From assembly GCF_000172795.2 (NCBI RefSeq), contig NZ_CP020947.1, forward strand, positions 3,624,501-3,688,500: a stretch of 64,000 nucleotides of DNA, given 5' to 3'. The stretch is from Rhizobium sp. CIAT894. GTDB lineage: Bacteria; Pseudomonadota; Alphaproteobacteria; Rhizobiales; Rhizobiaceae. Positions within the stretch are counted from its first letter, which is position 1; every line of letters begins with the position of its first letter. Below the pieces are notes generated by a model that ran no database searches, was not told the DNA's origin, and was given only the letters and a program-made list of their open reading frames with translations. Below, one piece after another: positions 9,283 through 18,762 of this stretch. The translations under genes were made by a program, and so were the position numbers.

Positions 9283-9897
9283 ATGATCGGCAAGCTGAAA
9301 GGCACCATAGACGAAATCGGCGAAGACTATGTGCTCGTCGATGTGCACGGCGTCTGCTACGTCGCCCATTGCTCGGCCCGCACCCTGTCCAAGCTGGGCT
9401 CGGCCGGCGAAGCCTGCGTGCTGTTCATCGAGACCTATGTGCGCGAGGACCAATTGAAGCTCTTCGGCTTCATGACCGCGCTGGAGCGGGAATGGTTCAA
9501 CCTGCTGCAGAGCGTCCAGGGGGTCGGCGCCAAGGTGGCGCTTGCCGTTCTCTCGACATTGACGCCGGGCGAACTCGCCAATGCCATCGCTCTGCAGGAC
9601 CGCACCGCCGTCTCCCGCGCGCCGGGTGTCGGCCCGAAAGTGGCAATGCGCCTCGTCACTGAACTCAAGAACCGGGCGCCGGCCTTTGCCGGGGAGGCGA
9701 TCAATATCGCTCTCAAACAGGAACTCGGCGAAGGTGTCGCCGCCGCACCCGTTGCCGATGCAGTATCAGCACTGACCAACCTCGGCTACAGCAGAGATCA
9801 GGCGGCAAATGCCGTTGCCGCGGCGATGAAAACAGCCGGTGACGGCGCCGATAGCGCCAAGCTGATCCGCTTGGGATTGAAAGAGTTGGCGCGGTGA
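9283..9897 (+). CDS. ruvA: Holliday junction branch migration protein RuvA
   Basis: Encodes 204 residues. The N-terminal OB fold starts [20 protein letters not shown]. Tandem helix-hairpin-helix motifs follow ([13 protein letters not shown] and [13 protein letters not shown] near residues 75-125), and then the C-terminal RuvB-contact domain ([15 protein letters not shown]). RuvA holds four-way junctions for the RuvB motor. In-frame codons continue up to 9205, but MIGKLKG at 9283 is the family start. The ribosome site is weak (GAGAGA), so translation may be helped by coupling to vapC, which ends 13 bases earlier. Confidence 0.97.
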   Translation: MIGKLKGTIDEIGEDYVLVDVHGVCYVAHCSARTLSKLGSAGEACVLFIETYVREDQLKLFGFMTALEREWFNLLQSVQGVGAKVALAVLSTLTPGELANAIALQDRTAVSRAPGVGPKVAMRLVTELKNRAPAFAGEAINIALKQELGEGVAAAPVADAVSALTNLGYSRDQAANAVAAAMKTAGDGADSAKLIRLGLKELAR

Positions 9898-9979
9898 ACG
9901 CCGGAAAATCAATGAATGGATGTCGAGGCAGCCGACTTTTGGTGTATTGCTGTAACAGGTTTCAAAACGGAATGAGAGC

Positions 9980-11020
9980 ATGAGTGAACCCGCGCGCCTG
10001 ATATCGCCGGAAAAGCGGGGCGAAGATCTTGATGTCACGCTGCGCCCGCAATCGCTGGACGAATTCACCGGCCAGGCGGAGGCGCGCGCCAATCTTAAGG
10101 TCTTCATCGAGGCGGCGAAGAACCGCGGCGAGGCGCTTGATCATGTGCTTTTCGTCGGCCCGCCCGGCCTTGGCAAAACGACGCTGGCGCAGATCATGGC
10201 GAAGGAACTCGGCGTCAACTTCCGCTCGACGTCGGGTCCTGTGATCGCCAAGGCCGGCGATCTCGCCGCACTCCTCACCAATCTCGAAGAGCGCGACGTG
10301 CTCTTCATCGACGAGATCCATCGCCTCAATCCGGCCGTCGAGGAAATCCTCTATCCGGCCATGGAAGATTTCCAGCTCGATCTCATCATCGGCGAAGGCC
10401 CAGCCGCCCGCTCGGTGAAGATCGACCTGTCGAAATTCACGCTTGTCGCCGCCACCACCCGTCTCGGCCTGTTGACCACACCGCTGCGCGACCGCTTCGG
10501 CATCCCGGTGCGCCTGAGCTTCTATACCGTCGAGGAGCTGGAACTGATCGTGCGCCGCGGTGCGCGGCTGATGAATCTGCCGATGACCGAAGAGGGCGCC
10601 CGCGAGATCGCCAGGCGCGCCCGCGGCACGCCGCGCATCGCCGGCCGCCTGCTGCGGCGCGTACGCGACTTCGCCGAAGTGGCAAAGGCCGAAGCCGTGA
10701 CGCGCGAGATCGCCGATGAGGCGCTGACCCGGCTGCTGGTCGACAATGTCGGCTTCGACCAGCTCGACAAACGCTACCTCAACATGATTGCCGTCAATTT
10801 CGGCGGCGGCCCGGTCGGCATCGAAACCATCGCCGCCGGCCTTTCCGAGCCGCGCGACGCGATCGAGGACATTATCGAGCCCTACATGATCCAGCAGGGT
10901 TTCATTCAGCGCACACCGCGCGGCCGCGTTCTGACCGCAATCGCGTGGAAACATCTCGGAATGCAACCGCCCAAGGAGATGGAGGCTGCGCAGTTCCGGC
11001 TGTTCCAGGAGGACGACTGA
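9980..11020 (+). CDS. ruvB: Holliday junction branch migration ATPase RuvB
   Basis: Encodes 346 residues. It is the AAA+ hexameric motor that drives branch migration with RuvA. Walker A is [11 protein letters not shown] near residue 61, Walker B is [11 protein letters not shown] near residue 110, sensor 1 is VAATTR, and the arginine-finger/sensor 2 region includes [17 protein letters not shown]. The C-terminal winged helix is complete and includes the typical [12 protein letters not shown]. It begins 82 bases after ruvA and its stop directly abuts the next gene's GTG. Confidence 0.98.
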   Translation: MSEPARLISPEKRGEDLDVTLRPQSLDEFTGQAEARANLKVFIEAAKNRGEALDHVLFVGPPGLGKTTLAQIMAKELGVNFRSTSGPVIAKAGDLAALLTNLEERDVLFIDEIHRLNPAVEEILYPAMEDFQLDLIIGEGPAARSVKIDLSKFTLVAATTRLGLLTTPLRDRFGIPVRLSFYTVEELELIVRRGARLMNLPMTEEGAREIARRARGTPRIAGRLLRRVRDFAEVAKAEAVTREIADEALTRLLVDNVGFDQLDKRYLNMIAVNFGGGPVGIETIAAGLSEPRDAIEDIIEPYMIQQGFIQRTPRGRVLTAIAWKHLGMQPPKEMEAAQFRLFQEDD

Positions 11021-11923
11021 GTGATCACCCGCCGCGGATTTTTCAAGGTTCTTGGCGGCGGATTCGCAGGCGTCATGGCGCTCGGCGGTTATGCCTTTGC
11101 CTATGAACCGCTGGCGCGGCTCGGCATCGCCCGCTACCGGCTGACGCCGCCGGGATGGACGCCGGGGCTGAAGCTTCGCGTCGTCGCGCTCGCCGATATC
11201 CATGCCTGCGAACCCTGGATGTCGGCAAGCCGCATTGCCGCGATCTGCCAGCGGGCCAATGAACTCGAAGGCGACGTGACCGTCCTGCTCGGAGACTATG
11301 CCGCCGGCATGAACATGGTGACGCAATATGTGCATTCGAGCCAATGGTCGAAGGCCCTGGCCACCCTGCACGCCCCGCTCGGCGTCCATGCAATCATGGG
11401 CAACCACGATTGGTGGGAGGACAGGACAGCCCAGAAGAACGGCGGGATGGAAACCTTCGGCCACCGGGCACTCGCCGATGTCGGAATCCCGGTCTATAGC
11501 AACCGCGCCGTCCGGCTCGAAAAGGACGGCCGCGGCTTCTGGCTCGCAGGCCTCGAAGATCAGCTGGCGCTGTTGCCCGGCAGGAAGTGGGGCCGCAAGC
11601 GCATGCTCGGCCTCGACGACCTCGATGGAACGATGGCGCAGATTAGCGACGACGCGCCCGTCATTCTGCTCGCCCACGAGCCCGATATCTTTCCGCGCGT
11701 GCCCGAGCGTGTCTCGCTGACGCTGTCGGGCCACACCCATGGCGGACAGATCCGCTTCCTCGGCCGTTCGCCGATCGTCCCCTCGCGTTACGGCAATCGC
11801 TATGCCTATGGCCATATCGTCGAGGAGGGGCGCAACATTATCGTGTCCGGCGGGCTCGGCTGCTCCATTGCACCGGTGCGCTTCGGCGTCCCGCCGGAAA
11901 TCGTGGTGATCGATCTTGGATAG
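11021..11923 (+). CDS. Metallophosphoesterase with twin-arginine-like leader
   Basis: Encodes 300 residues of the YkuE/YaeI calcineurin-like family. The leader TRRGFFKVLGGGFAGVMALGG is a twin-arginine motif plus hydrophobic stretch, suggesting export or membrane anchoring. Metal-site motifs follow: VVALADIHACEPW near residue 52, VLLGDYAAG, IMGNHDWWED near residue 125, LLAHEPDIF and SGHTHGGQIRF near residue 235. YaeI-type enzymes are reported to act on UDP-diacylglucosamine-like lipids or phosphodiesters; the substrate here is unknown. The GTG start directly follows the ruvB TGA with no gap, indicating translational coupling. Confidence 0.88.
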   Translation: MITRRGFFKVLGGGFAGVMALGGYAFAYEPLARLGIARYRLTPPGWTPGLKLRVVALADIHACEPWMSASRIAAICQRANELEGDVTVLLGDYAAGMNMVTQYVHSSQWSKALATLHAPLGVHAIMGNHDWWEDRTAQKNGGMETFGHRALADVGIPVYSNRAVRLEKDGRGFWLAGLEDQLALLPGRKWGRKRMLGLDDLDGTMAQISDDAPVILLAHEPDIFPRVPERVSLTLSGHTHGGQIRFLGRSPIVPSRYGNRYAYGHIVEEGRNIIVSGGLGCSIAPVRFGVPPEIVVIDLG

Positions 11924-11930
11924 GAATGAC

Positions 11931-12440
11931 ATGGCCAAGCGCACTCTCATCCGCCTGACTGCGGGCGCCGAGCGTTTCAACTATCGCATCGCCGGCCTCG
12001 GTTTTCGCGATGGCCACGTGCTCGTTCATCGCGCCGTGCACGAGCCCTTCTGGACCTTTCCGGGCGGCCGGGCGGAAATCGGCGAAACCTCGGAGGAGAC
12101 GCTGAAACGAGAGATGATGGAGGAACTGGGGGTCGAGGTCACCGTCTCCCGCCTGCTTTGGGTCGTCGAGAACTTTTTCCATTACGAACAGCGCGACTGG
12201 CATGAACTCGGCTTCTATTATTTGATGGACATCCCGCCGGAATTCCCCTTCGAGCCACACGAGATCATCCATCGCGTCGAGGACGGCGATAATCATCTCG
12301 AATTCAAATGGGTGCTTGCGACGTGCCAGGCCCTGACCGCACTCGACATCCCGCCCTATTTCATCGCTGATGAAATCGAGAACCTGCCGGTAGCACCCCG
12401 CCATCTCGTCTGGCGCGACGGCAATCTCGACGACGACTGA
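11931..12440 (+). CDS. NUDIX hydrolase
   Basis: Encodes 169 residues. The Nudix box is clear near residues 44-66: GGRAEIGETSEETLKREMMEELG, which fits GX5EX7REUXEEXGU. Flanking strands include EPFWTFPGG before it and a C-terminal FIADEIENLP. It probably hydrolyses a nucleoside diphosphate linked to another group. The ATG at 11931 is favoured over an in-frame TTG 15 bases upstream, which would overlap the preceding gene. It is the last gene of the ruvAB-phosphoesterase-nudix run. Confidence 0.9.
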   Translation: MAKRTLIRLTAGAERFNYRIAGLGFRDGHVLVHRAVHEPFWTFPGGRAEIGETSEETLKREMMEELGVEVTVSRLLWVVENFFHYEQRDWHELGFYYLMDIPPEFPFEPHEIIHRVEDGDNHLEFKWVLATCQALTALDIPPYFIADEIENLPVAPRHLVWRDGNLDDD

Positions 12441-12733
12441 CGCTAGCTAGCTAGCCTATGGCTTTCTGTTCGAGGAACGGTTCCGTCTCCCGCTGAGGCG
12501 GTAGGCGCTGCGTTGCAGCTCGTCGGTGTCTGTGTTGAGGTCGCGGCGTTCAGCAGGCCGCGGACTTGCTTTTCAGAAAGCGGTTTAAACTCAGGCTGGT
12601 CTGACGTTTTCCGCTTTCGACTTCCCGGTCTTTTTCGCTCGATGACGCCGATCATCTGGCCCCAAGTGACCATGGGCAAAGTATAGGTGTGGCGGTAAAT
12701 GCTGTCGATAGACCAAAGCCTGTCGGGCTGATC
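12441..12733. other. Intergenic start of an accessory patch, no gene supported
   Basis: The stretch begins with a short tandem GCTA repeat (about 12443-12456). The minus strand has an open frame of 78 codons at 12443-12679, rich in Lys/Arg/Ser, with no recognisable domain and no convincing ribosome site. It could be a decayed gene end. I do not call it a gene. Confidence 0.4.
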
Positions 12734-13141
12734 TCACGCTGTTGCGTAACGATACATTTTATTGTCGCGGCCGTATTGCCAGATTGCCTGAAATGACATT
12801 GCCTTCATCAAAATGACCATGGCCAAAGCGATGCCGTAGGGTATGGGATGGCCGTCAGGGATATACCGAAAAAGATAGAGACGCACGCAAACGCAAACAA
12901 CCAGTAACGCGTAAATAGGATATATGAACGAATAGGTGCGCCACCAGAAGACCGATCCCACCTGGATTCTCGCTGCAAAGAGGCAGACAACTGCGCATTC
13001 GGGAAATGACATCAGCCAATCGAACCATTCCGCCATCGAAAGTGGCGAGGGGCTGAGATAAGTTGCATGTACTTTGCACATTTGGCCGATTAATACGGCT
13101 AGCGCTAAAATCCACCAAATGATTTGAGACTTCCTGCTCAT
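12734..13141 (-). CDS. Hypothetical small membrane protein
   Basis: Encodes 135 residues with four hydrophobic segments: IIWWILALAVLIGQM near the start, FPECAVVCLFAARI, FIYPIYALLVVCVCVRLYLF and GIALAMVILMKAMSF. The layout is consistent with a four-helix inner-membrane protein. I do not recognise the family. Base composition is lower in G+C than neighbouring genes, and it lies beside an IS630 remnant, so recent acquisition is likely. No partner gene is visible. Confidence 0.55.
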   Translation of the reverse strand: MSRKSQIIWWILALAVLIGQMCKVHATYLSPSPLSMAEWFDWLMSFPECAVVCLFAARIQVGSVFWWRTYSFIYPIYALLVVCVCVRLYLFRYIPDGHPIPYGIALAMVILMKAMSFQAIWQYGRDNKMYRYATA

Positions 13142-13493
13142 ACTGAATCCGCAGCGTGCGATATCCTTTGATCGTGGGCCACTATTTCATTCAACACGCA
13201 AAGGCAGATGAATAAACCAATTAAACCTTTAACGAAAAGCCCAGTTAAATCCGCGTTGGGACAAGACAGGCGCAATTCCGCTGAGGCAGTTGACTATCCC
13301 CGTTCGGCATCGTTCGCGGAAGTTCCATAGATATGCTTGAGCTTCAAACTCCATAATGCGGGGTACGCGCCTCAATAGGTGAAATTGTGAGGGGTGCCGA
13401 TTCTAATCCCATCAAGGCGGTAGAGCTACCGTGGCGTCGATGCTGCTGAAGATCAGCGTAAGGCAGGCAATAAAGGAAGTGACGGCGAAAAGG
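13142..13493. other. Low-GC intergenic stretch
   Basis: About 350 bases between the membrane protein and the IS630 remnant. They contain several TTAA tracts around 13215-13250 and no open frame, hairpin terminator or repeat that I can support. Confidence 0.4.
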
Positions 13494-13859
13494 TCAAAAC
13501 GGACTGGCAGCGGGTCTTTTTTTAAAGATCCAGCCCCGCTTGCGAGGCCACACGTCAAGAGCACTGCGGCCGACCACGACAGACCGCTCCTCACTCAAGC
13601 GCAGGACCATTTCGTTGAGCGTGATGTCTTTCTCGTCATCGATCAGGCCGATGATAAAGGCCTCATGCTCATCCAGTCTGGAGCCTGAGCGTCGACCCTG
13701 TTTGCCCGCGGTCAGTTGATCCTGTCGCGCCTTGGCGATCCAGGCAATGGCCGTCGAAATCCCGGTCCCAAACCGCGCAGCCGCCGAACGCGCAGACATC
13801 CCGTCCGAAGACGCCGCCAGAACTCGAATGCGAAGATCATCACTGAACGCTCGTGACAT
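13494..13859 (-). pseudogene. IS630-family transposase remnant (N-terminal helix-turn-helix part)
   Basis: Encodes 121 residues matching the first ORF of IS630-type transposases: MSRAFSDDLRIRVLAAS, the HTH GMSARSAAARFGTGISTAI, and the pre-catalytic ALDVWPRKRGWIFKK. On the minus strand the frame ends at a run of seven A residues (complement of 13517-13523), the kind of slippery site used for frameshifting into the DDE half. No DDE-like sequence follows in any frame, so the element is truncated and cannot transpose by itself. I could not identify terminal inverted repeats. Confidence 0.75.
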
Positions 13860-13985
13860 TCATACCTCCTGATTCGAAGGCAGGGAATCACGGCAAACAA
13901 AGCATGTCACCAAAATTCCGATTCCGCGTTCAATGGACGTGCTCTAGGCTAACATTCCAGCAGCGTGTGAAGAGGAGATGCGCCG

Positions 13986-14549
13986 ATGCCGACCTTCGAT
14001 CCCGTCAGGTCATTTCGCAAACTCGCCTATAACAACGCCCTTGCCAACCACCGTCTGCTTCAGGCTTGCGCGGCATTGAAGCCCGGTGAATTCGAGGCGC
14101 CGCGCACGAGCTTCTTCCCCTCGATCAAGGAGACCTTGAACCACATCATCACGGTCGACTGGTTCTATGTCGATGGCATGGAAGGCGGCACGCTCGGCTT
14201 CCAGGCCTTCGAGGTCGACGAACCGTTCGACGACGTTCTATCCCTGGCGCAAGCCCAGGCGAAAGTCGATCAGCGCCTGACGACACTTTGCCAGACCTTG
14301 ACGCCGGAAAGGCTGGTTTCGACCGTCCGCCTCCATCGCGGCGACCGCATTCAGGAAGAGCGGATGGACGACGTGCTCGCCCACCTTTTCCAGCACCAGA
14401 CCCATCATCGCGGCCAGGTGCATGCGATGCTCGCCGGCACCAGCATCGCCCCGCCGCAATTGGACGAATTCATCGTCGCCGACGATGCGCGGTTTCGCGG
14501 CAGCGAACTCGCCGCTCTCGGCTGGAGCGAAGAAACGCTGATGAATTAA
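13986..14549 (+). CDS. DinB-family metalloenzyme-like protein
   Basis: Encodes 187 residues of the DinB/YfiT four-helix fold. Metal-binding histidines are in place: ETLNHIITVDWFYVDG (first His, near residue 55) and LFQHQTHHRGQVHAML near residue 140 (HxxxH pair). The family includes thiol-dependent transferases and DNA-damage-induced proteins of unknown function; its exact reaction cannot be read here. The stop overlaps the convergent acvB stop by 4 bases. Confidence 0.85.
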   Translation: MPTFDPVRSFRKLAYNNALANHRLLQACAALKPGEFEAPRTSFFPSIKETLNHIITVDWFYVDGMEGGTLGFQAFEVDEPFDDVLSLAQAQAKVDQRLTTLCQTLTPERLVSTVRLHRGDRIQEERMDDVLAHLFQHQTHHRGQVHAMLAGTSIAPPQLDEFIVADDARFRGSELAALGWSEETLMN

Positions 14550-15928
14550 TCCTGCAGCCGTCTTTTCAACCCGTCGATGATCGTCTTGGTAAGAAGGTCG
14601 TAATTCTCGTCAAAATGGTGGTCGCCGGGCAGTTCGACAACTTCCGCGCCACTCTCCTTCACCGCCGGACAGGCGACATCGTCATCATCGTCCTTACCGT
14701 AGACGCATTGCACCAGCTTCGGGTCGATGTTTTTCAGATCGGCGACGGGATCGCCTCCAGCCCCTTCCGTCTTCTGGCCGAGCCAGCCGAGAACGGAGAT
14801 GACATAGTCGACCTGGTGCGAAAGCGACAGCAGCGACAATTGCGTCACCGCCGACTTTTCGGTTGGCTTAAGCAACTGATAGGTGGCCGGCACGACATCG
14901 GCGCCGAAAGAATATCCGACAAGCAGCACATGCTTTACCTTCCACTGCTTTCGGTAAAAATCGATGATCTTCGAAAGATCCGCGGCGGTCTCCTCCGGCT
15001 TGCGCTCCGACCAGAAATAGTGAAGCGAATCGACGCCGACGACCGGAATGCCTTCCTTCTGCAGCGTGCCGCCGACCTCCTTGTCGATATCGCGCCAGCC
15101 GCCGTCGCCGGAATAGATCACCGCCATCGTATCGAGGGCAGGCGTCGCCTCGAGTATCGCCAGCGGCAGGCCGAGCGGATTGCCGAAGGCGCCGGAGGCG
15201 GTGACGAGATCGTCAAGCGTATCGGCAAACACCGTTTGCGCATCGTCGGTGGAATCGCGGATCTCGATCGTCGCATGGATCTTCTTCAGCGCTTCGGCAT
15301 GGGCCCTGCCATCCTTGTCGGCACTGGGCGAGAAGACGGTGACGATCGGATCCGGCAGGGCGCCGTCGCTGAGGCCATACACGATGCGTTGGCCGACCAC
15401 CTTCTTGGAAGCCGGCGTGCAGAGCTCCTGGGCAAGCGGAATGCCGGCCTTCGGATCGACGGCGAGCGTCTGGCCGATCGTCGCATCCGGCGTCTGGGCA
15501 GCGATTGCCAGCGCCAATGCCCCGCCCTCGCCGATGCCGGCGACAATCGGCAGATGATAGGCGCTATTTCCGGTCGCACGCTGCACCTGCTGGCTCAGCG
15601 ATTCGATGTCCGAGACCATGTAGACGCAGCCGTCGTTGAGGCTGACGTCGTAGCGGCTCAGCGCCTGGATATAGGAGGGGAAGTCGACGCCGATGACGAC
15701 CGCGCCCTCGGAAACCAGTCTGTCGGCCTCGGCCTTCTCGAAGTCGCCCCAGCCGGCGGCATCCGATATCAGCATCACCGTGCCTTTCACCTCCCCTTCC
15801 GGCAGGAAGATGTGCGGCGACGGGATGAGCCCGGCTTCGAAGCTCTGCGTGGTTTCCTCGGCGGCATAGGCCGGTGCGGTCGCGAGCATGCAGGCGCATG
15901 CCGTGGCAAGAAGGATTGTCCTGATCAT
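14546..15928 (-). CDS. acvB: AcvB/VirJ-type periplasmic lipid hydrolase (AtvA)
   Basis: Encodes 460 residues with a signal peptide (MIRTILLATACACMLATAPA). It consists of two alpha/beta-hydrolase-like halves joined in tandem. The C-terminal half carries the nucleophile elbow GYSFGADVVPA near residue 325, and a C-terminal His lies in ELPGDHHFDENYD. This is the AcvB/AtvA family; Agrobacterium AcvB hydrolyses lysyl-phosphatidylglycerol in the periplasm, and R. tropici AtvA is needed for acid tolerance and symbiosis. It overlaps lpiA by 4 bases (ATGA), so synthesis and breakdown of the lipid are encoded as one operon. Orientation and order match the known lpiA-atvA pair. Confidence 0.92.
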   Translation of the reverse strand: MIRTILLATACACMLATAPAYAAEETTQSFEAGLIPSPHIFLPEGEVKGTVMLISDAAGWGDFEKAEADRLVSEGAVVIGVDFPSYIQALSRYDVSLNDGCVYMVSDIESLSQQVQRATGNSAYHLPIVAGIGEGGALALAIAAQTPDATIGQTLAVDPKAGIPLAQELCTPASKKVVGQRIVYGLSDGALPDPIVTVFSPSADKDGRAHAEALKKIHATIEIRDSTDDAQTVFADTLDDLVTASGAFGNPLGLPLAILEATPALDTMAVIYSGDGGWRDIDKEVGGTLQKEGIPVVGVDSLHYFWSERKPEETAADLSKIIDFYRKQWKVKHVLLVGYSFGADVVPATYQLLKPTEKSAVTQLSLLSLSHQVDYVISVLGWLGQKTEGAGGDPVADLKNIDPKLVQCVYGKDDDDDVACPAVKESGAEVVELPGDHHFDENYDLLTKTIIDGLKRRLQD

Positions 15929-18528
15929 TTTCTCACTACCCCTTTCAATCCGCCCCCGATCAGAAATGTCGCGTCCATCAACGCGATCATCGGATTGCCC
16001 CCTCCGGATACCGCAAGATAGCGCGGTTGCCAGTGCGGATGAAACTTGGATTTGAACGCCCGAAGGCCTTTGAAGTTGTAGAAGCGCTCGCCATGTTCGA
16101 AGACGGTGCTGCCGATGCGGTCCCAGACGGGCGCCGCCTCGCGTTTCGACATGCCGGAGAGGGGCGCCATGCCGAGATTGAAGTGGGTGAAACCCTGGCC
16201 GCGCAGGTATTCCATGATCTGCACGAAGAGAAAATCCATCGAGCCCTTCGGCGCATCCGGCGAGAAGCGCATGAGATCGATCGTGCCCTCCTCCCTGGAC
16301 TCCGTGACGAGGATATTGGCGAAGGCGACGATCCTGCCGTCCTTTTTCAGAATGCCGACCGGCTGCGAGGAGACGTAGTCGGGATCGAAGGCGCCGAGCG
16401 AAAAGCCCTTTTCCTTGGCGTTGTGATGTTCGAGCCAGGCGGTGGAAACGGCGGCGAGATCATCGATGATCGAGGACACGTGCTCCGGTTCGACGACGGC
16501 AAATTCCAGCCCGTCGCGCTGGGCCCGGCTTGCCGTCTGGCGAAGGTTCGCCCATTTGCCGCCCTTCATCTCGAAGGTTCTAAGATCGGCCACCGCCAGC
16601 TCACCGAGTTTGAAGGCGCGGAGGCCGGCATCGGCGCAATGGGAAAGCAGGGCCGGCGAGATCTGGTAGAACACGGCGCGGCAGCCGGCGGCACGCGCTG
16701 CTTCGACGAACCGCCAGACCAGTTCCTGCACGGCGCGATGTTCGCCGACCGGGTCGAACAGCGCGATCCAGGAACGGCCCTGCCGGCCGTACATGATAAA
16801 GGCATCGCCCTTTTCGGAAAACATGATGCTCTTGTCGCCCATGCGCACCAGATTGGCGTCGGCATTGCCCTGTTTGATGACGATATCAACGGCACGCGCC
16901 AGCGCCTCGTCCGTCGCCGGTTCCGGTCGAAAGGTCGCCGGCCGAAGCAGGCTGAAGATGGCGATCGCCGACGAGATGATGGTGATACCGAGCACGGCAC
17001 GCAGTCCGCGCGGCGCTTCGGCGGTGAATTCGAACTGCCACCAGAGCTGGTTGCTGTATTCGACGTCACGATAGACGAAGAGCAGGATGACGACGGAACC
17101 GACAACGATGACGGCGATCGCCATCAGCCAGGACGCCGTCAGCGCCTGGTTGAGCAGCGAGGCGTGGCGGGTGAAAAGCCGGCGGCTGACGAAGAGCCCG
17201 AAGATGAGGAAGGCGAGAAAGGCAGCTTCGACAAGCGCGATCGCCTTCAAAAGCGACAAGGTCAGCGCCGCGACGGCCGAAAACACGGCCACCCACCAGG
17301 CTCCGTCGAGCCGCTGGCCGAGACCGCGGGCGGCGACGACGAGCGCGAGCCCGAGCAGGCTGGAGAGGAAATGCGCCCCTTCCACCATCGGCAGCGGCAG
17401 ATAGTTGGACAGGAATTCAAGGTTCTGGTCCGGCGTCGGCGTGACGCTCGAAAATATCAGCATGACGCCAAGCAGCAGCGCAAGAGCCGACAGCAGCTGC
17501 GGCATCAGCCTTCCGCCGATGCGCCGCACGCTCGAGGCGGCCGGATGGTCGACGAAACGACGCAGCTCCGTCGCCGAAACCGCGAGCACGGCGATCAGCA
17601 GCGGCAGCACATGGTAGATCAGCCGGTAAAGCACCAGCGATCCGAGCACGGCATCAATGTTCACTGCGCTGCCGAGCGATGCGATGATCACCGTCTCGAA
17701 TACGCCGAGCCCGGCCGGAACGTGGCTGAGCACGCCGAGACCGACGGCGATCGCATAGACGGCGAGAAAGACCGGCCAGCCGATCGCCGTCTGCGGCAAG
17801 AGCACGTAAAGCACTGACGCCGAGGCGGCGATATCGAAGGCGGTGACGAGGAACTGCCGAGACCAGGTGCGCGAATCAGGCAGGCGGATGGCCACGGGCC
17901 CGAGATCGAGTACGCGCCCGTCACGGCCGATGATCATCACCGCGCCCAGAATGGCGACGATCGAACCGGCGATCAACCGCAGCAGGAAGGCGCTGACCCC
18001 GATAAGCGGGCCGATCTCATCGGCGATGACGATGAGAGCGATCGCTGCGACCCCCGCAAGCCCGAGACCGAAGGACAGTGTGACGAAGGCGATGATGCGA
18101 CCGATATCCTCCGGCGAAAGCCCGAGACGGGTATAGGCGCGGTAGCGGATCGCGCCGCCTGAAAGTGCGCCGAAGCCGGCAGTATTGCCAACCGCATAGG
18201 CACTGAACGCCGTCAGAGCCACATGCGGAAAGGGCAGCTTCTTGCCGATATAGTCGATAGCGTTGAGATCGTAGAAAATCAGCGAGAGGAAACTTAGCGC
18301 GGTGAAAAACAACGCGAGCAGGATCGCGCTCGGTCTGGTCGCCGCCAGCGCATCGACGACGTCGTCGTAGCGCACCTCGTTGGTGAGCTGCATGATCGCA
18401 TAGCCGACAAGGCAGAAGACCACGAGTGTCGCGGCCGCGGTCAGCGGTGTTCTATAACGTCTGAACAATGCGCGAAAAGAAAATCCGTCCGCGTCTTCGA
18501 TCTCTTTCAAATTGTCGTGGCCCGACAT
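15925..18528 (-). CDS. lpiA: Lysyl-phosphatidylglycerol synthase LpiA (MprF family)
   Basis: Encodes 867 residues. The N-terminal two thirds holds about 12-14 hydrophobic helices with the flippase-type core (YAVGNTAGFGALSGGAIRYR near residue 110, LSHVPAGLGVFE near residue 265). The C-terminal ~300 residues form the cytoplasmic LPG synthase domain (DUF2156), with FSEKGDAFIMYGRQG, FYQISPALLSHC and GMAPLSGMSK. It transfers lysine from Lys-tRNA to phosphatidylglycerol in the inner membrane and lowers surface negative charge. In R. tropici lpiA is induced by low pH. It is first in the operon with acvB; upstream is a 230-base gap shared with the divergent DoxX pseudogene. Confidence 0.95.
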   Translation of the reverse strand: MSGHDNLKEIEDADGFSFRALFRRYRTPLTAAATLVVFCLVGYAIMQLTNEVRYDDVVDALAATRPSAILLALFFTALSFLSLIFYDLNAIDYIGKKLPFPHVALTAFSAYAVGNTAGFGALSGGAIRYRAYTRLGLSPEDIGRIIAFVTLSFGLGLAGVAAIALIVIADEIGPLIGVSAFLLRLIAGSIVAILGAVMIIGRDGRVLDLGPVAIRLPDSRTWSRQFLVTAFDIAASASVLYVLLPQTAIGWPVFLAVYAIAVGLGVLSHVPAGLGVFETVIIASLGSAVNIDAVLGSLVLYRLIYHVLPLLIAVLAVSATELRRFVDHPAASSVRRIGGRLMPQLLSALALLLGVMLIFSSVTPTPDQNLEFLSNYLPLPMVEGAHFLSSLLGLALVVAARGLGQRLDGAWWVAVFSAVAALTLSLLKAIALVEAAFLAFLIFGLFVSRRLFTRHASLLNQALTASWLMAIAVIVVGSVVILLFVYRDVEYSNQLWWQFEFTAEAPRGLRAVLGITIISSAIAIFSLLRPATFRPEPATDEALARAVDIVIKQGNADANLVRMGDKSIMFSEKGDAFIMYGRQGRSWIALFDPVGEHRAVQELVWRFVEAARAAGCRAVFYQISPALLSHCADAGLRAFKLGELAVADLRTFEMKGGKWANLRQTASRAQRDGLEFAVVEPEHVSSIIDDLAAVSTAWLEHHNAKEKGFSLGAFDPDYVSSQPVGILKKDGRIVAFANILVTESREEGTIDLMRFSPDAPKGSMDFLFVQIMEYLRGQGFTHFNLGMAPLSGMSKREAAPVWDRIGSTVFEHGERFYNFKGLRAFKSKFHPHWQPRYLAVSGGGNPMIALMDATFLIGGGLKGVVRK

Positions 18529-18762
18529 CTCTTATCCTGCTGCAATTGCCAGCTCGGCGGGAATCATTTTGGAAAGACGTAACATGACAGGCACGTAAGC
18601 TCCATGAAGCCATGCCGCCGCTACCCAGCCCCGCCGCTTGGCCTCCATCACCCTCAATTGGGGCGAATTTGCGCAGGCCGAGCTTCCCGCGCATTGCATT
18701 TTCGTAAGCTTGCGACGAGCTTTAACGGAACGGCGATTTGAGACGCGGGAGAACGGTTCGAT

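Noticed and set aside
9962..11980. 672-codon open frame on the minus strand opposite ruvB
   Set aside because: It is antisense to ruvB and the phosphoesterase. Its protein is Gly/Arg/Asp/His-rich with no domain, a usual by-product of high-GC codon use.
12443..12679. 78-codon minus-strand frame after the NUDIX gene
   Set aside because: No ribosome site and no family resemblance; composition suggests decayed sequence.
16027..17817. 596-codon frame opposite lpiA, and similar long antisense frames at 14288-16021, 24886-27024, 44659-46713 and 52343-54175
   Set aside because: Each mirrors a clearly identified gene on the other strand, with low-complexity charged products.
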